From Dehalogenimonas sp. THU2 (GTDB lineage: Bacteria; Chloroflexota; Dehalococcoidia; Dehalococcoidales; Dehalococcoidaceae): 64,000 nt of DNA. Below the pieces are notes generated by a model. That model was not told the DNA's origin. It searched no databases and saw only the letters and a program-made list of their open reading frames with translations. Shown here one piece after another: positions 34,979-45,123 of the stretch. Both the position numbers and the translations under genes were made by a program. The DNA lies in assembly GCF_039749495.1 (NCBI RefSeq), contig NZ_JBDLLU010000007.1:48981-112980 (forward strand), in the 5' to 3' direction. Within the stretch, counting starts at the first letter, position 1. Every line of letters begins with the position of its first letter.

Positions 34979-36058
34979 TTAATGCCCGGAACCGGATTTA
35001 TCTTTGGATAGGGCGCGGGCGGCGGCAAACGCTACCGTTCCGACACCGACAGCCCCGGCTATGCCAAGCGCCGTTTTATCCAATGATTTGGTCATATCTA
35101 CCGGCAGGTGCAATGCGTTGAGGTCGCCGACGGCGTTTTTGAAGATCGGGAAATCCAATTCGGCGCAGCCGATGCAGATGGTGCCTGCCTCGACACACCA
35201 CTTGGTCTTATTGTTCCACAGCCGGTCGTTGCAATCGGCGTGGGTGACCGGGCCTTTGCAGCCCAATTCATACATGCATTCTGGATCGCCGTATTTCTTG
35301 GCGAATTGCCCGGCGGCGAAGTTGCCGCGGCGCGGGCATTGGTCGTGGATCAGTTTGCCGTAAAATTTCAAAGGTCTTAGATCTTTGTCAACCTCGATCG
35401 ATCCGGGATCACCGGAAGTCAGAAGGTCGGCGACGGTGAGGACGAACCAGTCGGGGTGGGGCGGGCAGCCTGGGATATTGATAACGGGGGTGGTGACACC
35501 GGCGTCTTTCAAGACTTCGGATAGTCCTTTGACACCACCCGGGTTTGGTGGTGTGCGGGAAATACCGCCGGAGCAGGCGCAGGTACCGATGGCCACGGCG
35601 GCGATAGCTCCGCGACCGACGCGGACAACTGTATCGATCAAAGGTATGGGTTCATTGTTGCTGGTTTCGAACAGGGTACTGTAGATACCGCCGTCTTTGG
35701 TAGGGATACCACCCTCCATTACCATGACATAGCCGCCTAAGGCTTCGGTATCATGCAGCGCTTTCTCGGCAAGTTCTCCCTGCGAGGCCATGATGGTCGG
35801 GTGGAAGCGCATACTGACATGGCTGCCGGGAACCACATCGGTCAGGAGAAGATCCTGGATGGTGGGTGGAATGGCGTTCAGCACTGAGACGCTGCAGCCG
35901 TTATCACCTGAACCCTGGATCCAGATGACCGGGATTTCTTTGATCGCCTGGGCGAATAGGGTCTCGAACTCCGGGAGTTTTATCAGGGATAGCCCCAGCG
36001 CCGCTGTGGAACCGGCGCATAACTCCACAAAATGCCGTCTGTTCAGTTTGATATTCAT
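34979..36058 (-). CDS. hupS: [NiFe] hydrogenase small subunit, Tat-exported
   Basis: A 359-residue Fe-S electron-transfer subunit. The N terminus LNRRHFVELCAGSTAALGLS is a twin-arginine signal, so the enzyme faces the outside. Cluster ligands include the GSGDNGCSVS segment, IGTCACSGG, IPGCPPHPDW, ELGCKGPVTHADC and GTICIGCAELDFP. A C-terminal hydrophobic helix (LGIAGAVGVGTVAFAAARAL) probably anchors the complex. The start at 36058 has AGGCAGGA upstream; a much longer frame without a signal peptide was rejected. Confidence 0.95.
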   Translation of the reverse strand: MNIKLNRRHFVELCAGSTAALGLSLIKLPEFETLFAQAIKEIPVIWIQGSGDNGCSVSVLNAIPPTIQDLLLTDVVPGSHVSMRFHPTIMASQGELAEKALHDTEALGGYVMVMEGGIPTKDGGIYSTLFETSNNEPIPLIDTVVRVGRGAIAAVAIGTCACSGGISRTPPNPGGVKGLSEVLKDAGVTTPVINIPGCPPHPDWFVLTVADLLTSGDPGSIEVDKDLRPLKFYGKLIHDQCPRRGNFAAGQFAKKYGDPECMYELGCKGPVTHADCNDRLWNNKTKWCVEAGTICIGCAELDFPIFKNAVGDLNALHLPVDMTKSLDKTALGIAGAVGVGTVAFAAARALSKDKSGSGH

Positions 36059-36089
36059 CTGATATCCTGCCTCCGATCTTTCAATCTGA

Positions 36090-36887
36090 TTAATGCTTCG
36101 CTGCCGTGCCGTTTTTGGCGGTGCGGCTGACGCGGAAAGCGTAGATACCGCCCAATACGGCTGCCAATGTCGCCACTTCGAAGGGAATCTTGGACAGGAA
36201 TTCGTGGGTGAATTCCGGGTAGAATTCCTCTTCCACTTCGGGGAAACCGAGCTTTTCGGGTTCAACCGCGTTGATATACACCACTGATGTTCCGCCGGCT
36301 TCGAATTCGCCGTAGATATGACTGTTGTATCGGGTGGGGTTGGCGGATATGCGGCTGTGAGCCAGGGCAATCAGGTCGGCTCTTTCGCCGAACTCGATGG
36401 CGTCAGGCGGACAGGTCTTGGCACAAGCCGGAATCATGCCGTCCTTGACCCTGTCCCAGCAAAAAGTGCATTTCTGAATCTTGGGCCAGGGGTCGGATTT
36501 ACCTTCCTGGTCGTACCAGGTGAACTTTGGAATGTCGAACGGACAGGCATTCTGGCAATAGCGGCAACCGATGCAGCGGCCTTCTTCCCAAACTACGGCG
36601 CCGTTTTCCAGTTTCTGAAGTGCTCCAACAGGACAAACCGAGACACAAGCCGGACTGGAACAGTGGAAACATCGTTTGTGCACCGATACGAAATGAAGTT
36701 TGCCGGCCTCTTCGATTTCGAAGAATTCGACGTGGTTGAAGGTGTAAGCGTTGGTTTCGATGGGGTTGGTGAGAGTGGGGCTGTACTTGGTCTGAACTCC
36801 CGGCAAAAGGTTCCATTGTTTGCAGGCTACCTGGCAACCGCGGCACCCTGTGCACTTGGTTGTATCCACCAGTATTCCGATCGGCAT
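36090..36887 (-). CDS. hupX: Hydrogenase-associated 4x[4Fe-4S] ferredoxin subunit
   Basis: A 265-residue HybA/FdhB-like protein: CTGCRGCQVAC (12-22), CFHCSSPACVSVCP, CIGCRYCQNACP and CTFCWDRV-x-CAKTCPP give four cubane sites. A C-terminal transmembrane helix (PFEVATLAAVLGGIYAF) ends the protein. It links the hydrogenase small subunit to further electron acceptors. There is no Tat signal of its own, so it may be carried out with HupS or sit inside. AAAGGAGGG lies upstream of the ATG. It is first in the hupX-hupS-hupL-protease operon. The symbol follows the Dehalococcoides naming. Confidence 0.9.
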   Translation of the reverse strand: MPIGILVDTTKCTGCRGCQVACKQWNLLPGVQTKYSPTLTNPIETNAYTFNHVEFFEIEEAGKLHFVSVHKRCFHCSSPACVSVCPVGALQKLENGAVVWEEGRCIGCRYCQNACPFDIPKFTWYDQEGKSDPWPKIQKCTFCWDRVKDGMIPACAKTCPPDAIEFGERADLIALAHSRISANPTRYNSHIYGEFEAGGTSVVYINAVEPEKLGFPEVEEEFYPEFTHEFLSKIPFEVATLAAVLGGIYAFRVSRTAKNGTAAKH

Positions 36888-36951
36888 GAGACCCTCCTTT
36901 GGTTTTGGAATTTCGTTCAGCGGGAAAGATGAGAAACAATGGGGGATGGGT

Positions 36952-36965
36952 TAGGTCCGGACCTA
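36952..36965. promoter_or_regulatory. 14-bp perfect palindrome upstream of hup operon
   Basis: TAGGTCC-GGACCTA, about 65 bases upstream of the hupX start. It is a plausible operator for a dimeric regulator. The 687-base gap 36888-37574 otherwise holds no convincing gene. Confidence 0.45.
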
Positions 36966-37233
36966 TATCTAAAGGACAGTGTTTGTATTAGAATGAACAT
37001 CTGGGGAAAGAATATCATATTAGTTCGGGTATGAATAGCATTTTGTGCCTGATATGACCGATAATAACCCGCTATTACGTAAGCCGGTTATAATATTCTC
37101 ACACAAATGCCGCTCACATTAATACTGATAACGATGGTACTAGTACTTACTATTAAATATATGGAATTTATCCCAAATTGATACAGTCGTCTTAATCGTG
37201 CTTTTCGGTTTTTTGTTGAATGAATAAGTAGAA

Positions 37234-37276
37234 GGGGTATTCGGGAATGTTATTGTACATAACCCTTGAATACCCC
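37234..37276. other. Long imperfect stem-loop in the hup-gap intergenic region
   Basis: Outer arms GGGGTATTC / GAATACCCC (37234-37242, 37268-37276) and inner arms GTTAT / ATAAC (37249-37253, 37259-37263) with a small internal loop. It has no T-run. It may be part of a small RNA or a decayed insertion end; the surrounding sequence is AT-rich with many stops. Confidence 0.4.
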
Positions 37277-37574
37277 ATGAGCACGAAAACGGAGTGTCTA
37301 AGCCCTTCATGAAAATGTCCGGCTTATCAGGAATACTGACGCCATACCGCATCTGTACCAAAATATACCGACAGTGTAGTTCCCGGGTTTGTTCCGTTGC
37401 CAGGAAATCAGGAAGTGTAACATCATTTTAATAGAAATGCTTACCTTTTTTAGAAATTAATATTTGGTGGAGCAAGGTAGGATTAAGTCTTTCAAAATGC
37501 TATGATTATAAAATCCGGTATAAGTTCGCAAGTAGTGTATTTGTAGTACTCGTCTAAGGGAGCAAAGACCTCAT

Positions 37575-38714
37575 ATGAGCAAGATTCGAGTCGGCATCAA
37601 CGGTTACGGCGTCATTGGCAAAAGGGTGGCGGATGCTGTAACCCTTCAGGATGACATGGAGGTAGCCGGCGTCACCGCCGTCAACGCTGATTACCGTATC
37701 CGGGTTGCCGCGGAGCGGACATACCCCATCTTTGCCGCTGTACCGGAAAAACTCCCGATGATGCGTGAAGCCGGCATACCCGTCGAAGGTACTCTGGCCG
37801 ACCTCTTAAAACGAGTGGACGTGATGATTGACTGCACACCGAAGGGCGTGGGGGCGATGCACAAAGAAGCCTATGAAACCGCCGGCATCAAAGCCATCTT
37901 CCAGGGGGCCGAACGGCATGAGCTAACCGGTGTTTCGTTCGTCGCTCAGGTCAACTACGCTGAGGCGTTAAACAAGCAGTTCGCCCGTGTCGTTTCCTGC
38001 AACACTACTGCCCTCTGCCGTATCATGAACGCGTTCAACAAGCGGAAATGGATTAAGCGTGCCCGCGCCGTCATCCTTCGCCGTGGTACGGACCCCTGGG
38101 AAAGCCACCGGGACGGTATGATCAATACTGTCATTCCGGAAACAAAGGTGCCCAGCCACCAGGGGCCGGACGCCACTACCGTCATCAAGGGTCTGGACCT
38201 GACCACCATGGCCGGCGCCGGGCCTTATAATTTGAGCCACATCCACTACGCCATGGTGGAGACCACCCGGAAGGTGAGTCTTACCGAACTCCGCCATGCC
38301 TTGTGGGAGGAACCGCGCCTGGCTTTCGTCCGTTCCAGTGACGGCCTTGTAGCCCTCAATTCGGTTATCGAGCTGATGCGTGACCTCGGCCGTCCGCGCA
38401 ACGACATGTGGGAAGTCGGCATCTGGGAGGACGCACTGGCCGCTGACGACCGCGAACTGTACCTAGTTTTCCAAGTGCACAACGAGGCCATCACCATCCC
38501 GGAAAACATCGACGCAATCCGAGCCCTGACCGGCATAGAGACCGACGCCGTTAAGTCCATGGCTAAAACCGACAAAGCTATGGGTGTGCTCAAAACCTTC
38601 CTGCCTGCCACGATACCTGAGGCTGCGACTCATGCCGCCATGGGCGCGGCTCTCAAGGCTGAACGGGCGGAATTCCAGGAAGAGGGCTACAAAGGTGCTG
38701 AAGAGCCGTTCTAG
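37575..38714 (+). CDS. gap: Archaeal-type (type II) glyceraldehyde-3-phosphate dehydrogenase
   Basis: Reversibly oxidises glyceraldehyde 3-phosphate to 1,3-bisphosphoglycerate. The 379-residue protein starts IRVGINGYGVIGKRVADAV (Rossmann) and has the catalytic Cys in VVSCNTT (near 142) followed by the archaeal-class RAVILRRGTDPWESHRDG, unlike bacterial GapA. It has about 35 more residues than typical archaeal enzymes, mostly as a charged C-terminal tail. AGGGAG lies upstream. It stands apart from the pgk-apgM-tpiA cluster of this window but acts between TpiA and Pgk. Confidence 0.93.
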   Translation: MSKIRVGINGYGVIGKRVADAVTLQDDMEVAGVTAVNADYRIRVAAERTYPIFAAVPEKLPMMREAGIPVEGTLADLLKRVDVMIDCTPKGVGAMHKEAYETAGIKAIFQGAERHELTGVSFVAQVNYAEALNKQFARVVSCNTTALCRIMNAFNKRKWIKRARAVILRRGTDPWESHRDGMINTVIPETKVPSHQGPDATTVIKGLDLTTMAGAGPYNLSHIHYAMVETTRKVSLTELRHALWEEPRLAFVRSSDGLVALNSVIELMRDLGRPRNDMWEVGIWEDALAADDRELYLVFQVHNEAITIPENIDAIRALTGIETDAVKSMAKTDKAMGVLKTFLPATIPEAATHAAMGAALKAERAEFQEEGYKGAEEPF

Positions 38715-38865
38715 AGATTGGAGCATAGGTTAGATCATTCCTGTCGGTACCGTCCTCTGGCTGACCCCCATAGAATAAAAAGACGAAGACATTCCAGGAG
38801 CCCTGCTTTGATTGAAAAAAGGGGTAGCGACGTAGTGTTTCCCAACACCAACTAAAAACTGATAA

Positions 38866-39510
38866 CTACTCTCTGCATAACCCATGCCGCGTCGCATAAG
38901 CAACAGCGGCAGCGCGGTTGCGGAGGTGCAGCTTATCCAGGAGCCGGGAAAGGTAGGTACGAACTGTGCTCTCGCCCAGAAATAGTTTCTCGGCTATTTC
39001 GCCGTTAGTCAGGCCGTCGCCCACCAGTTTCAGGACTTCCATCTCCCGCGGCGAAAGATCGAGTTCTTCTTTGTTGGTCTGTCGCTGCCTGAACTCGGTT
39101 ACCAGGCTGCAGGCCATCTGCGGGGAGAGAATGACCTCGCCGGTAGCCACGCGGCGGACGGCGGAAACCACCTCGCCGATGCCGGAGCCTTTGAGGAGAT
39201 AGCCCTGGGCGCCGTATTTAAGCGCAGTGAAAAGATCCTTTTCATCAGTAGAGATGGTCAGCATCAGCATTCTGGCGTCTGGGGCTTTTTCCTTGATGAA
39301 AGGCAGCGCTTCCAATCCACTACACCGTGGCATCAAAATATCCAGAAGAATCACGTCCGGTTGTAAGGCTTCTGCTTTGGCTATAGCCTCGTGGCCGTCG
39401 CTGGCTTCACCGACGACTCGGATGTCTTCTTCACCCGAAAGGATGGAAAGCACGCCGCTCCGCACGATGGCATGATCGTCGACGATGAGGATACGGATAT
39501 TTTTGGACAT
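38866..39510 (-). CDS. NarL/FixJ-type response regulator
   Basis: A 214-residue protein: receiver domain (about 5-120) with LIVDDHAIVRSGV, phosphoacceptor Asp in VILLDILMPRCSG and Lys in GYLLKGSG; LuxR/GerE output domain (about 145-210) with LSPREMEVLKLVGDGLTNGE and STVRTYLSRLLDKL. The start at 39510, four bases after the kinase stop, is favoured over a frame extending 27 codons into the kinase. It pairs with the adjacent sensor kinase. Confidence 0.93.
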   Translation of the reverse strand: MSKNIRILIVDDHAIVRSGVLSILSGEEDIRVVGEASDGHEAIAKAEALQPDVILLDILMPRCSGLEALPFIKEKAPDARMLMLTISTDEKDLFTALKYGAQGYLLKGSGIGEVVSAVRRVATGEVILSPQMACSLVTEFRQRQTNKEELDLSPREMEVLKLVGDGLTNGEIAEKLFLGESTVRTYLSRLLDKLHLRNRAAAVAYATRHGLCRE

Positions 39511-39514
39511 TGCT

Positions 39515-40675
39515 CTATCTCCTGTCAATTGGAATATCCATCTTGATAGTGGTGCCCCGGCCGACGAAACTGACCACCCTGAAATTGCCACCCGCTGACT
39601 CTGCTCGCTCTTTCATAACGTTCAGACCGTGACCGGCGGAGAGCATACCCCGATTGTGTTTGGTGACGTCGAAACCGTGCCCGTCGTCTTCGATGGTTAC
39701 CGACAAGTGCCCATCCAAACGAACCATTGCAAGTGATATGTTATTCGCGTCGGCGTGCTTACGTATATTGTTCAGCGCTTCCTGACAGATTCGAAAAAGC
39801 TGCAATTCGACATAGGGAGGGAGTTGCGGTTCCTCTACAGGCAGATCGAGGGAGTAGTCGATGCCGGTATCCTGTTTCAGCCGTTGAAGATAAGTCTTGA
39901 GATGACCAATCATCTGACCGCAGCCGGAGTACCGCCGTAGCAGTTCCAGAGATTCCAAAGCTTCCGTACGCGCCCCCTCGACCAGGTGTAAAAGTTTATC
40001 GACCTCCGGCATTTCGATACCCCGGCGTTTGAGTTCCCGGTCGATGATCTGGCCCTGCCACGACAGCGCAGAGAGAGTCTGTACCGTACCGTCATGGATT
40101 TCACGGGACAACCTCTGCCTTTCCTCGATAATGAATTCACCTTGCATCCGTTGGCGGAGGTTGATATTGACCAGGTAGGGTAGGGAGGCGGAAAGGCTGA
40201 CCGCTACGATATAGATCAGGAAATAACTCAGTTCCGGAAGTCCGGGCACCAAATTGAAAAGAGGATTCACCAATTGTGCCAGAAGGATGTTCAAATTGGA
40301 AACCACAGCCACGCTCATGGCGACATAAGAACTATAGAACAGAGAGGCCGACAGCACCGGTGCCAGGGTGTACAGCAAAAAGGGACTGTTGATTCCGCCA
40401 GTCATCCATACCAGCCATCCGGCAAAAATAATGTCCAATGCCAAAAAGAGTTGACCGGTGGTGGCGTTGCGGGGAGATGCAGGAGTGAAAAACTTGAAGG
40501 CTGTATAACCGATGGCGGCGCCGGCGATGACGACAGCGGAAAGCGGTGGCGCCAGGTCGAAGGCGCTTAACTGGCTCACAGCCAGGGCAAGCGCAAGTAC
40601 CCGATAGACGTTGAGGTAAAGCTTGAGCCTTCCCCCGAAACGTCTGGCCTGGATCACCGGAGCGGAAACGTGCAT
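39515..40675 (-). CDS. Membrane sensor histidine kinase (HisKA_3/NarX-type)
   Basis: A 386-residue kinase with about six N-terminal transmembrane segments (residues about 20-170) and little extracytoplasmic sequence, so it probably senses within or at the membrane. The phosphoacceptor His lies in RLSREIHDGTVQTLSALSWQ (near 192). The ATPase domain shows FRICQEALNNIRKHADAN (N box), EDDGHGFD and GHGLNVMKERAE. It is the first gene of the two-component pair. Confidence 0.92.
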   Translation of the reverse strand: MHVSAPVIQARRFGGRLKLYLNVYRVLALALAVSQLSAFDLAPPLSAVVIAGAAIGYTAFKFFTPASPRNATTGQLFLALDIIFAGWLVWMTGGINSPFLLYTLAPVLSASLFYSSYVAMSVAVVSNLNILLAQLVNPLFNLVPGLPELSYFLIYIVAVSLSASLPYLVNINLRQRMQGEFIIEERQRLSREIHDGTVQTLSALSWQGQIIDRELKRRGIEMPEVDKLLHLVEGARTEALESLELLRRYSGCGQMIGHLKTYLQRLKQDTGIDYSLDLPVEEPQLPPYVELQLFRICQEALNNIRKHADANNISLAMVRLDGHLSVTIEDDGHGFDVTKHNRGMLSAGHGLNVMKERAESAGGNFRVVSFVGRGTTIKMDIPIDRR

Positions 40676-40820
40676 CCAACCTCCCCAGGAGTGAACGCCT
40701 CACCGGTTACCCATATACGCCAAAGTAACCCGGTTGGAGCGTTCCTGAGTATAATATGTCGGCGCAGGTTCGGTGTCAATGGAATACCCGCTCGCACCAT
40801 CAGGAGCTGACAACTGACAG

Positions 40821-41012
40821 CTACCGTTTAAAGAATGCCGATACCGCCGGGATCAGGATGATCATCAACAGAATGAACACCCACACCGCCCCGCCGATAC
40901 GTTCCACCGTGGTGTAGTCTCCAGCGGTAGTTACCAGCAGGAACAGCGCCGCACCCAGCAGGGACAAGCCGCTGTATATGATCGCTGTGGTCTTAGGAGT
41001 GTTTTTCATCAT
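40821..41012 (-). CDS. 63-residue membrane protein
   Basis: Two transmembrane helices (about 10-28 and 38-58) around [15 protein letters not shown], with a basic end (FFKR). It overlaps the copper ATPase stop by four bases, so it is translated with that gene and may assist it. No named family. Confidence 0.65.
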   Translation of the reverse strand: MMKNTPKTTAIIYSGLSLLGAALFLLVTTAGDYTTVERIGGAVWVFILLMIILIPAVSAFFKR

Positions 41013-43552
41013 GTGCCTCCTTGCATGGTTGCGGCGCGGCGGACGCCGGGCACGAAGCCACGCATTCGGAGGGTGTTCAAGGTCACCGACAGGGAACTGG
41101 TGGCCATCAGGAGCGCCGCCAGTTCTGGGGAGACCATCTGGCCGGTAAAGGGATACAGCAGCCCCATGCCGACCGGTATAGCCAGCGTGTTATAGCCGAA
41201 GGCCCAGAACAAGTTCTGCTTGATGAGACCGAGCGTCTGCCGCCCAACTTGGAGGGCGGCCACCACGTCCAGGATGTCGTCCTTGACCAGGATGACGTGC
41301 CCCGTCTCCTTGGCGACATCGGTGCCAGAACCTATAGCAATTCCGACATCCGCCTGCGCCAGCGCCGGGGCGTCGTTGATCCCGTCGCCGACCATCGCCA
41401 CTTTGAGGCCTTCAGCCTGGAGCTTTCTGACCTCTCCTGCCTTGTCTTCCGGCAGCACCTCAGAAAGTACCCGGTCGATGCCGACCTGCCGGGCGATGGC
41501 CTCAGCGGTGCGGCGGTTGTCGCCGGTGATCATGAGTACTTGGATGCCCAGACGTTTAAGCTCGGTGACGGCAAGGGCCGATGTCTCCTTGAGGGTATCG
41601 GCTACAGCCACGATGCCGGCGGGTTTGCCGCCGATGGCGACAAACATGACCGTCTTGCCTTCAGTCTCCAGGCGCTCGGCGTCGGTAGTCAGGGCTTCCA
41701 GGCCGACGGCGCTCTCAGCCATCAGCTTGCGGTTGCCCAGTTGTATCTCCTTATTGTCGAATACTGCGATCACCCCATGACCGGGTACGGCACGGAAACT
41801 CGAAGCGTCGGCAGGCTCGCCTGATTTTTCGCGATGTGCCCGGACAATAGCCTCGCCCAGCGAGTGCTCCGAGTGTTTCTCAGCTACGGCGGCAAGTTTC
41901 AGCACTTCATCACGGCTGAAGGGTTCGACGGCGATGACATCGGTCACCGAGGGCTGGCCGCGGGTCAGGGTGCCCGTCTTATCAAAGATGATGGCTTGGA
42001 TGCGAGCAGTGGCTTCCATGGCATCCGCTCCCTTGAACAAGATGCCGTATTCTGCCCCCTTGCCGCTGCCCGCCATGACCGCGGAAGGCGTGGCCAATCC
42101 CAAGGCGCAGGGACAGGAGATGACCAGCACCGTCACTGAGGTCAGCAGGGCGAAACCGAAAACGCCCAGCCCGTGCAAGGTGTACGGGGTCAGGATCAGC
42201 CGGGTCTCCGGGGTGAACCAGGCGTCGTAGCCGATGAAGAACCAGAAGACGAAGACCAGGAGGGCGATGATGTGCACGCCCAGGATGAAATGGCCGGCCA
42301 CCCGGTCCGCTAGTTTCTGGATGGGGGCGCGAGTGGTCTGGGCGTCTTCGACGAGTTTGATTATCTGTGCCAGCGCCGTGTCCTTGCCCACCCGCGTCGC
42401 CTTGAAGCGGAAGGCGCCGGTTTTGTTAAGCGTCCCGCCGATGACCTCGTCACCTGTCTGTTTCTCTACGGGTAGGCTCTCTCCGGTGATCATCGATTGG
42501 TCCACCGCCGAGTAGCCGTCGATGATCTTTCCATCGACCGGGACCGCTTCGCCGGGACGTACGGCGATTATTTCATTTACTTCGACGGCCTCGGCGGGGA
42601 TCTCAATCTCGACGCCGTCGCGGATGACACGGGCCATCTTGGGTTGTAATTTCATCAAGCGCCGGATGGACTCGGAGGTGCGTCCGCGGGTGACCGCCTC
42701 CAAGTAGCGGCCCAGGATGATGAAAGCGGTCAGTAGAGCCGCGGCCTCGTAAAAAGTAGCTTCCGATCCGCCGAAGCCGGCCTCGGGGAAAAAGGTGTTG
42801 ATTACCGCGATGAGGTACGCCGCGCCGATACCGGTGGCATAAAGCAGGTTCATATCGGTCAGGCCGCGCTTTAGGCCGTTCCAAGAATTGATGAAGAACT
42901 GCCGTCCCGGACCGAAAACGATGGGCGTGGTCATCAGGAACAGGAAGACCTTGTTGTTCATCCACTCCGGAACGAATGAGGAGAGTATCCAGTATGGCTG
43001 GAACATGCCTAGCATGACGATCAATCCCAGCGACCACGATATAATGAGGTTACGTTTCTGGCGTTTTATCTCCTCCTCGCGGGCGTCCTGCTCCCGGTCC
43101 AGCGCTGCCTGACCTTCGATCTTCTCGACAGCGCCGTAACCCAGTTCCCTGACCGTTTCGATGATGTCGTGGAGCGGTGTCACCGCCGGGGCATATTCGA
43201 TGCGAGCGCTCCCGGCGGAAAGATTGACCACTATACTGTGGACGCCCGGCATGGACTGAATAGCCCGTTCGATGTTTTTAACACAGGAAGCACAGGTCAT
43301 ACCGGTGACGGATAGACTGGCGGTGTCATAAACAGCGGAATAACCCATATCTTCGACCGCTTTTTTGAGGTCGGCGAGTCCGGCCAGAGAGGGGTCGTAC
43401 TCGACCGACGCCTTGCCCGTAGCCAGGTTGACGGTAACCGCGCCGACCCCGGTCACAGTCTTAAGCGCCCCTTCGACATGGCGAACGCACGCCGCGCATG
43501 TCATACCGCCGATGAATAATGTTAGTGAGGTTTTTTTCTTGTCACCGGTCAT
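41009..43552 (-). CDS. copA: Copper-translocating P-type ATPase
   Basis: A P1B-type Cu(I) exporter of 847 residues. Two heavy-metal-associated domains carry GMTCAAC (Cys19/22) and GMTCASC (Cys87/90). The transmembrane metal site is [13 protein letters not shown] (near 480), the phosphorylation site DKTGTLTRG (near 520), with [12 protein letters not shown] and [16 protein letters not shown] also present. The CPC motif, the two HMA domains and a Met/Ser-rich last helix fit copper or silver. The ATG at 43552 has GGAG upstream; an 18-codon longer frame was not preferred. Confidence 0.94.
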   Translation of the reverse strand: MTGDKKKTSLTLFIGGMTCAACVRHVEGALKTVTGVGAVTVNLATGKASVEYDPSLAGLADLKKAVEDMGYSAVYDTASLSVTGMTCASCVKNIERAIQSMPGVHSIVVNLSAGSARIEYAPAVTPLHDIIETVRELGYGAVEKIEGQAALDREQDAREEEIKRQKRNLIISWSLGLIVMLGMFQPYWILSSFVPEWMNNKVFLFLMTTPIVFGPGRQFFINSWNGLKRGLTDMNLLYATGIGAAYLIAVINTFFPEAGFGGSEATFYEAAALLTAFIILGRYLEAVTRGRTSESIRRLMKLQPKMARVIRDGVEIEIPAEAVEVNEIIAVRPGEAVPVDGKIIDGYSAVDQSMITGESLPVEKQTGDEVIGGTLNKTGAFRFKATRVGKDTALAQIIKLVEDAQTTRAPIQKLADRVAGHFILGVHIIALLVFVFWFFIGYDAWFTPETRLILTPYTLHGLGVFGFALLTSVTVLVISCPCALGLATPSAVMAGSGKGAEYGILFKGADAMEATARIQAIIFDKTGTLTRGQPSVTDVIAVEPFSRDEVLKLAAVAEKHSEHSLGEAIVRAHREKSGEPADASSFRAVPGHGVIAVFDNKEIQLGNRKLMAESAVGLEALTTDAERLETEGKTVMFVAIGGKPAGIVAVADTLKETSALAVTELKRLGIQVLMITGDNRRTAEAIARQVGIDRVLSEVLPEDKAGEVRKLQAEGLKVAMVGDGINDAPALAQADVGIAIGSGTDVAKETGHVILVKDDILDVVAALQVGRQTLGLIKQNLFWAFGYNTLAIPVGMGLLYPFTGQMVSPELAALLMATSSLSVTLNTLRMRGFVPGVRRAATMQGGT

Positions 43553-43722
43553 GGAGACTCCAAATAAACCGTGAACGTCACGGGATTGGTAACCCAATAA
43601 TAGCACATTGGGATATAAAAACTATCTGAAACAGTTTACGAATAAAAGAATAGATTGGTCGCGTCGGGCAGTTTAGTGAGGCGGATTTGCCACGTGGGAG
43701 GGGAAATTTAGCTTTAAGAGTT

Positions 43723-43799
43723 TGGTCGGGGTGGACGGATTTGAACCGTCGACCACCTGAACCCCATTCAGGTGCGCTACCAGGCTGCGCTACACCCCG
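43723..43799 (-). tRNA. tRNA-Pro (anticodon GGG)
   Basis: Cloverleaf with acceptor CGGGGTG / CACCCCG, anticodon loop ATGGGGT between CCTGA and TCAGG, T-loop GGTTCAAAT, discriminator A and an encoded CCA (43725-43723). Outside the tRNA, the 333-base gap 43607-43939 holds only the def promoter. Confidence 0.95.
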
Positions 43800-43874
43800 T
43801 TGTTTTAAGCCTCAAGATGTTAGCATAGACGCCTTATTCCCGCAAGCCTTTTGACTCGCTCAGAACGAACCGGG

Positions 43875-43903
43875 TTGTCCGTAAGGCTGAAAATCGATAT
43901 AAT
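43875..43903 (+). promoter_or_regulatory. Promoter of def
   Basis: TTGTCC (43875-43880), 17 bases, TATAAT (43898-43903), 36 bases before the ATG. Confidence 0.6.
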
Positions 43904-43939
43904 ATTAACATAACATTTTCATTCGAGGGTAGTTTCACC

Positions 43940-44482
43940 ATGGCTGTAAGGACGCTTCATAAACATCCGGATCAGGTGCTGCGGCAGAAAGCCAAAAAAG
44001 TGCCCGTCGTGGATAAGAGCATAAAGACGCTTATCGACGATATGGTAGAAACCATGATCGTCTGCAACGGCTGCGGTTTGGCCGCACCTCAAGTGGGAGT
44101 ATCGTTACGCTGTATCGTCATCGGCATGCCTGATGAAGAACCATTCGCCATCATCAATCCGGAGATCGTCAAACGGGTCGGGGAGCGTGAAGTCGAAGAA
44201 GGTTGCCTGAGCGTGCCTGATCTCATGGGTGATGTCAAACGATCGATGTCGGTCATCGTCAAAGGCCTGGACAGGTACGGCAAGCCGATGCGCGTCAAAG
44301 GCAAGGCACTGCTGGGGCAAGCCCTGGAACATGAGATAGATCATCTCAACGGCGTGCTGTTCATCGATAGGGTGGAATCCCCGTCCAAACTCCACAAGAA
44401 GGAGCAACCCATCAATTCCGTGGAAGTGGATGCCCGGGATCTGATCAAGACTGAGAACGAGAAGGATCTGACCGCAATTTGA
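43940..44482 (+). CDS. def: Peptide deformylase
   Basis: Removes the N-formyl group from new proteins. The 180-residue metalloenzyme shows motif 1 GCGLAAPQVG (from residue 44), motif 2 EEGCLSVPD with the metal Cys, and motif 3 QALEHEIDHLNG with the HExxH-type metal site. GAGGG lies ten bases before the ATG. The stop shares bases with the TTG start of the next gene. Confidence 0.95.
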   Translation: MAVRTLHKHPDQVLRQKAKKVPVVDKSIKTLIDDMVETMIVCNGCGLAAPQVGVSLRCIVIGMPDEEPFAIINPEIVKRVGEREVEEGCLSVPDLMGDVKRSMSVIVKGLDRYGKPMRVKGKALLGQALEHEIDHLNGVLFIDRVESPSKLHKKEQPINSVEVDARDLIKTENEKDLTAI

Positions 44483-45123
44483 AGACCAAAACGCTGTTGC
44501 AATGTGATTTTGATGGCACCATCACAGAGGGTGACATCAGTTTTCTTATCCTGGAAAATTACGCCCGGGGTGACTGGCAGGCCATCCTCCGTGATTACCA
44601 GGAGGGCAGAATACCGGTCGGTGATTTCAACAGCCGCGCTTTCGCCCTGGTCAAAGAGGACCGGAAAACGCTGGAGAAGCTGGTACATCAAGAAGGCCGC
44701 CTCCGGCCGGGTCTGCATGAACTGGTGGAGTACTGCCGGGAACATGACATAATCATGACCGTGGTTTCCAATGGTCTGGACTTTTACATCAAGGCGTTAC
44801 TGGGTCACAACGGTTATGGGCATCTTGATATCATTGCCGCCAGAACGGTGTTCACTTCTGACGGGATGGATGCCCGCTACTTCGATCATCACGGGCGGGA
44901 ACTGCTGCATGAATTCAAGGCCTGTTACACGCAGCAGTTCATCGACCAGGGGTTCCGGGTGCTCTATGCTGGTAACGGCCCCTCGGATATCCCGGCCTCC
45001 AGGCTGGCCCAACATACCTTCGCCACCGAGTCCTTACTGGAACACTACCGTCGAGAAAATCTGCCGCATACACCGTTCACCGATCTGCACGACATCGTCG
45101 CCGGATTGAAGGAACTGGACTAA
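44479..45123 (+). CDS. HAD-superfamily (subclass IB) phosphatase, MtnX/SerB-like
   Basis: A 214-residue hydrolase with the HAD nucleophile motif QCDFDGTITEGD (residues about 8-19), motif II VVSNGLDFYI (Ser/Asn near 94) and motif III/IV YAGNGPSDIPAS. It resembles 2-hydroxy-3-keto-5-methylthiopentenyl-1-phosphate phosphatases and phosphoserine phosphatases; the substrate is unproven. The TTG start overlaps the def stop by four bases, so it is coupled to def. Confidence 0.8.
   Translation: MKTKTLLQCDFDGTITEGDISFLILENYARGDWQAILRDYQEGRIPVGDFNSRAFALVKEDRKTLEKLVHQEGRLRPGLHELVEYCREHDIIMTVVSNGLDFYIKALLGHNGYGHLDIIAARTVFTSDGMDARYFDHHGRELLHEFKACYTQQFIDQGFRVLYAGNGPSDIPASRLAQHTFATESLLEHYRRENLPHTPFTDLHDIVAGLKELD

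Noticed and set aside
37140..37361. 73-codon minus-strand frame in the hup-gap intergenic region
   Set aside because: Biased composition, no ribosome site and no recognisable family; it overlaps the stem-loop.
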